Shown piece by piece: positions 4,926 to 6,212 of a DNA stretch of 6,212 nucleotides. The translations under genes were made by a program, and so were the position numbers. The notes beneath the pieces were generated by a model. It was not told the origin of the DNA and made no database searches. It was given only the letters and a program-made list of their open reading frames with translations. Numbering within the stretch: position 1 is the stretch's first letter; each line of letters begins with the position of its first letter. The stretch is from Acholeplasmataceae bacterium (GTDB taxonomy: Bacteria; Bacillota; Negativicutes; Acidaminococcales; Acidaminococcaceae), in NCBI GenBank assembly GCA_012719555.1, contig JAAYAE010000200.1:1-6212 (forward strand), in the 5' to 3' direction.

Positions 4926-5607
4926 AATATAATTCCTCCAATTTATTTTTTCTACGTAAAAATTCTTGGTACTTTTCACTATGTTTAGCATCATCGCTAT
5001 TATCCATAGCTATAAGCAAAGACGCATACCTATCCATCAGGCGCTTTATATGTTGGGCTAATAGTGGATGGTGTGCTGCCAAAAGCAAAGGTCCCACTTC
5101 ATAATAGACATCGTCTAGCTGTTTTTCCCCTTGACCCTTTTCGGCAACTATAACTTCGTACAGTTTGTCACCTTCCGGAATTAAATCTTCCGCATGTAAG
5201 TGCCAATTGTGTTGAAGCAACCAACTTCTCAAAAGTTCTGCACCATTCATGGGTTGTAAAACTAATCGCTCTAAAGACTCTACAACGGCCTTCGACTTTT
5301 CTAAAATATCAATCATGGTAACGCCACCCATACCCGCTATAGCAGCAACATCGGCTTCACCTGGGTCTACTACAGATAATCCATCTCCACAACGCACTTC
5401 TATAATATTTCCCAAACCGTACAAATCAACAGTTCTTTGCGCAGCAGCACAAGGTCCTTCTGCTATGTCGACAGCAATAGCCCCGGTGATTTTTCCCTCT
5501 TGAACCAAAAGTACCGGTAAATAAGCATGATCCGTGCCTACATCTACTATTCTCCTACCATTAGGGATCCACTTGCCAATAGCATTTAGACGAGATCCAA
5601 AACTCAT
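4906..5607 (-). CDS. trmK: tRNA (adenine(22)-N(1))-methyltransferase
   Basis: A 233-residue SAM-dependent enzyme that forms m1A at position 22 in the D-loop region of tRNAs. The Rossmann-type domain shows motif I VDVGTDHAYLP (21-31), an acidic residue after the second strand in IAVDIAEG (44-51), CGDGL (73-77), and IAGMGG (90-95) followed by LVLQPMNG (115-122), the characteristic COG2384 (TrmK/YqfN) pattern. The C-terminal part (about 185-233) is rich in Lys, Glu and Leu and probably forms the family's helical coiled-coil region, which contacts tRNA. The ATG has AAGGGTG (5615-5621) at good spacing and an extended -10 promoter 30 bp upstream. Its last 20 bp overlap the Nif3 gene. In many Bacillota trmK and nif3 follow rpoD; no sigma factor gene is in this window. 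Family assignment is confident. Confidence 0.95.
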   Translation of the reverse strand: MSFGSRLNAIGKWIPNGRRIVDVGTDHAYLPVLLVQEGKITGAIAVDIAEGPCAAAQRTVDLYGLGNIIEVRCGDGLSVVDPGEADVAAIAGMGGVTMIDILEKSKAVVESLERLVLQPMNGAELLRSWLLQHNWHLHAEDLIPEGDKLYEVIVAEKGQGEKQLDDVYYEVGPLLLAAHHPLLAQHIKRLMDRYASLLIAMDNSDDAKHSEKYQEFLRRKNKLEELYYENYSS

Positions 5608-5639
5608 TTTTTCGCACCCTTTCTTCCGTATACATCAAT

Positions 5640-5650
5640 ATTATAACATA
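5640..5650 (-). promoter_or_regulatory. Extended -10 promoter of trmK-nif3-yhaM
   Basis: TATGTTATAAT contains a perfect -10 hexamer (5640-5645) with the upstream TGN extension. No good -35 exists 16-18 bp upstream, only an A/T run, which fits extended -10 promoters. Transcription would start near 5633, leaving a leader of about 25 nt before trmK. A pair of 9-bp direct repeats (TAAGCTAAA on the plus strand at 5649-5657 and 5669-5677) lies across the upstream side. Confidence 0.7.
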
Positions 5651-5677
5651 AGCTAAAACACAAAAAATTAAGCTAAA
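5649..5677. repeat. Two 9-bp direct repeats, 20-bp period, at the trmK promoter
   Basis: TAAGCTAAA occurs at 5649-5657 and again at 5669-5677 on the plus strand. The period of 20 bp is about two helical turns, so both copies face the same side of the DNA. The first copy touches the TG of the extended -10 element and the second covers the -35 region. This layout could serve a regulator, but two short AT-rich copies could also be chance. Confidence 0.45.
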
Positions 5678-5700
5678 CTTCTCCAATAAAAACTAAATCC

Positions 5701-5718
5701 GATAATTTTTTAATTATC
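5701..5718 (-). terminator. Possible weak terminator after the CGGC gene
   Basis: GATAATT and AATTATC form a perfect 7-bp inverted repeat with a 4-nt loop, about 30 nt beyond the CGGC gene stop. The stem is almost all A-T, and the following minus-strand bases are CGGATTTAGTTTTTATT rather than an immediate U-tract. It may act weakly or not at all. Confidence 0.3.
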
Positions 5719-5746
5719 AAAATAACCATATGAATTTTAACATCAC

Positions 5747-6160
5747 TTACTCATAGGAACGATATATGTTAGCAGCGCTTTTTCTCGTAGCTCCGGCACT
5801 TATATAAGAACCTTCAACTATGTTTTCATAGCCCTTCTTGTTAACAATACTCTTAATATACTCCAGATGTGGACATCTATCGGAGTGGTGATTATCAGTC
5901 ACCATACAAGATGACAAGTGAACAACCACTTCATCTTTTTTAAGATTAATTTTCTTGTCAGCTTTTTTAGCAAACTGCTCTAGTTTGGCAGCGATGCCTT
6001 TACCGCAACATCCACCACAGGTAAAGGAAATATATCTGGTTCCCTCCGGATAAGAGGCAAAAAGGCCATCCTTATTGTAAAACGCATTCGTGCAAGCAAA
6101 ACCGCTACAACGTCTCTGTGCTAAGTCACATTGAATAATAATGACATATTTAATATCCAT
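5747..6160 (-). CDS. CGGC-domain cysteine-rich protein, putative metal-binding
   Basis: A 137-residue soluble protein of the CGGC family (PF08821), whose function has not been established; metal binding is proposed from its conserved cysteines. Visible motifs are QCDLAQRRCSGFAC (10-23; C11, C18, C23), FTCGGCCGKG (46-55; C48, C51, C52), HLSSCM (81-86; C85) and NHHSDRCPHLEYI (90-102; H91, H92, C96, H98). Together these give a dense set of possible Fe-S, zinc or other soft-metal ligands. There is no signal peptide or membrane helix, so it should act in the cytosol. The frame could open earlier at a TTG (6178), but the ATG at 6160 lies six bases after GGAGGA (6167-6172) and is clearly preferred. 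The next gene, trmK, has its own promoter 100 bp away, so no functional link to it is implied. The start of its transcription unit lies at or beyond the right edge. Confidence 0.85.
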   Translation of the reverse strand: MDIKYVIIIQCDLAQRRCSGFACTNAFYNKDGLFASYPEGTRYISFTCGGCCGKGIAAKLEQFAKKADKKINLKKDEVVVHLSSCMVTDNHHSDRCPHLEYIKSIVNKKGYENIVEGSYISAGATRKSAANIYRSYE

Positions 6161-6187
6161 ATTTATTCCTCCTATCAAATTAACCTT

Positions 6188-6193
6188 ATTTTA
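6188..6193 (-). promoter_or_regulatory. Possible -10 box of the CGGC gene
   Basis: TAAAAT lies 28 bp before the ATG and could be a -10 hexamer. The matching -35 region would fall beyond the right edge of the window, so it cannot be checked here. An AT-rich leader makes chance matches common. Confidence 0.25.
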
Positions 6194-6212
6194 GATGGAA
6201 CTGTATTTATTA

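Noticed and set aside
4926..4994. N-terminal extension of the Nif3 gene to ATG 4994
   Set aside because: The added 23 residues lie inside trmK, lack a Shine-Dalgarno and do not fit the family start, whereas ATG 4925 has GGAGGA at 8 nt.
6161..6178. Earlier TTG start for the CGGC gene
   Set aside because: The added codons include the GGAGGA ribosome binding site itself; ATG 6160 is correctly spaced from it.

Overview
The window reads as a moderately AT-rich chromosomal segment of a Bacillota (Firmicutes) bacterium. All supported genes lie on the minus strand, so the biological reading order runs from high to low coordinates. The evidence for Bacillota is TrmK, a YhaM-type exoribonuclease, a ydaO-type c-di-AMP riboswitch in front of a cell-wall hydrolase, strong GGAGG ribosome binding sites and sigma-A promoters close to consensus. 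The RNase P RNA is of the A type, so Clostridia or Negativicutes fit better than Bacillales. That finer placement is inference.

Reading along the minus strand: (1) A CGGC-domain cysteine-rich protein (5747-6160). (2) An RNA-linked block with its own extended -10 promoter: trmK (tRNA adenine-22 N1-methyltransferase), a short-form Nif3-family metalloprotein overlapping it by 20 bp, and yhaM (OB-fold plus HD 3'-5' exoribonuclease). (3) rnpB, whose -35 box overlaps the yhaM stop codon, closed by a long hairpin terminator. (4) A two-gene unit, trxA and a GtrB/CsbB-like polyprenyl-phosphate glycosyltransferase, whose promoter lies in the tail of the rnpB terminator. (5) A secreted peptidoglycan hydrolase (PG_binding_1 plus NlpC/P60) behind a c-di-AMP riboswitch, ended by a clear intrinsic terminator. 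(6) An arsenic-type unit: arsR with a consensus promoter and a 20-bp palindromic operator, translationally coupled (ATGA) to a YraQ/ArsP-like permease that runs off the left edge.

Most of the window is housekeeping. The most noteworthy part is the leader of the wall hydrolase. The only good Shine-Dalgarno lies in a 3' helix of the riboswitch aptamer. There is no space for a terminator. The best-placed start is an unusual ATT codon that lies in an outer 8-bp helix enclosing the aptamer. This suggests direct translational control by c-di-AMP. I found no evidence for a wholly new multi-gene system, phage, IS element or CRISPR array.

Several start codons were moved from the longest open frame because of Shine-Dalgarno position (arsR, yhaM, the Nif3 gene and the CGGC gene). 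The reasons are given in each entry.
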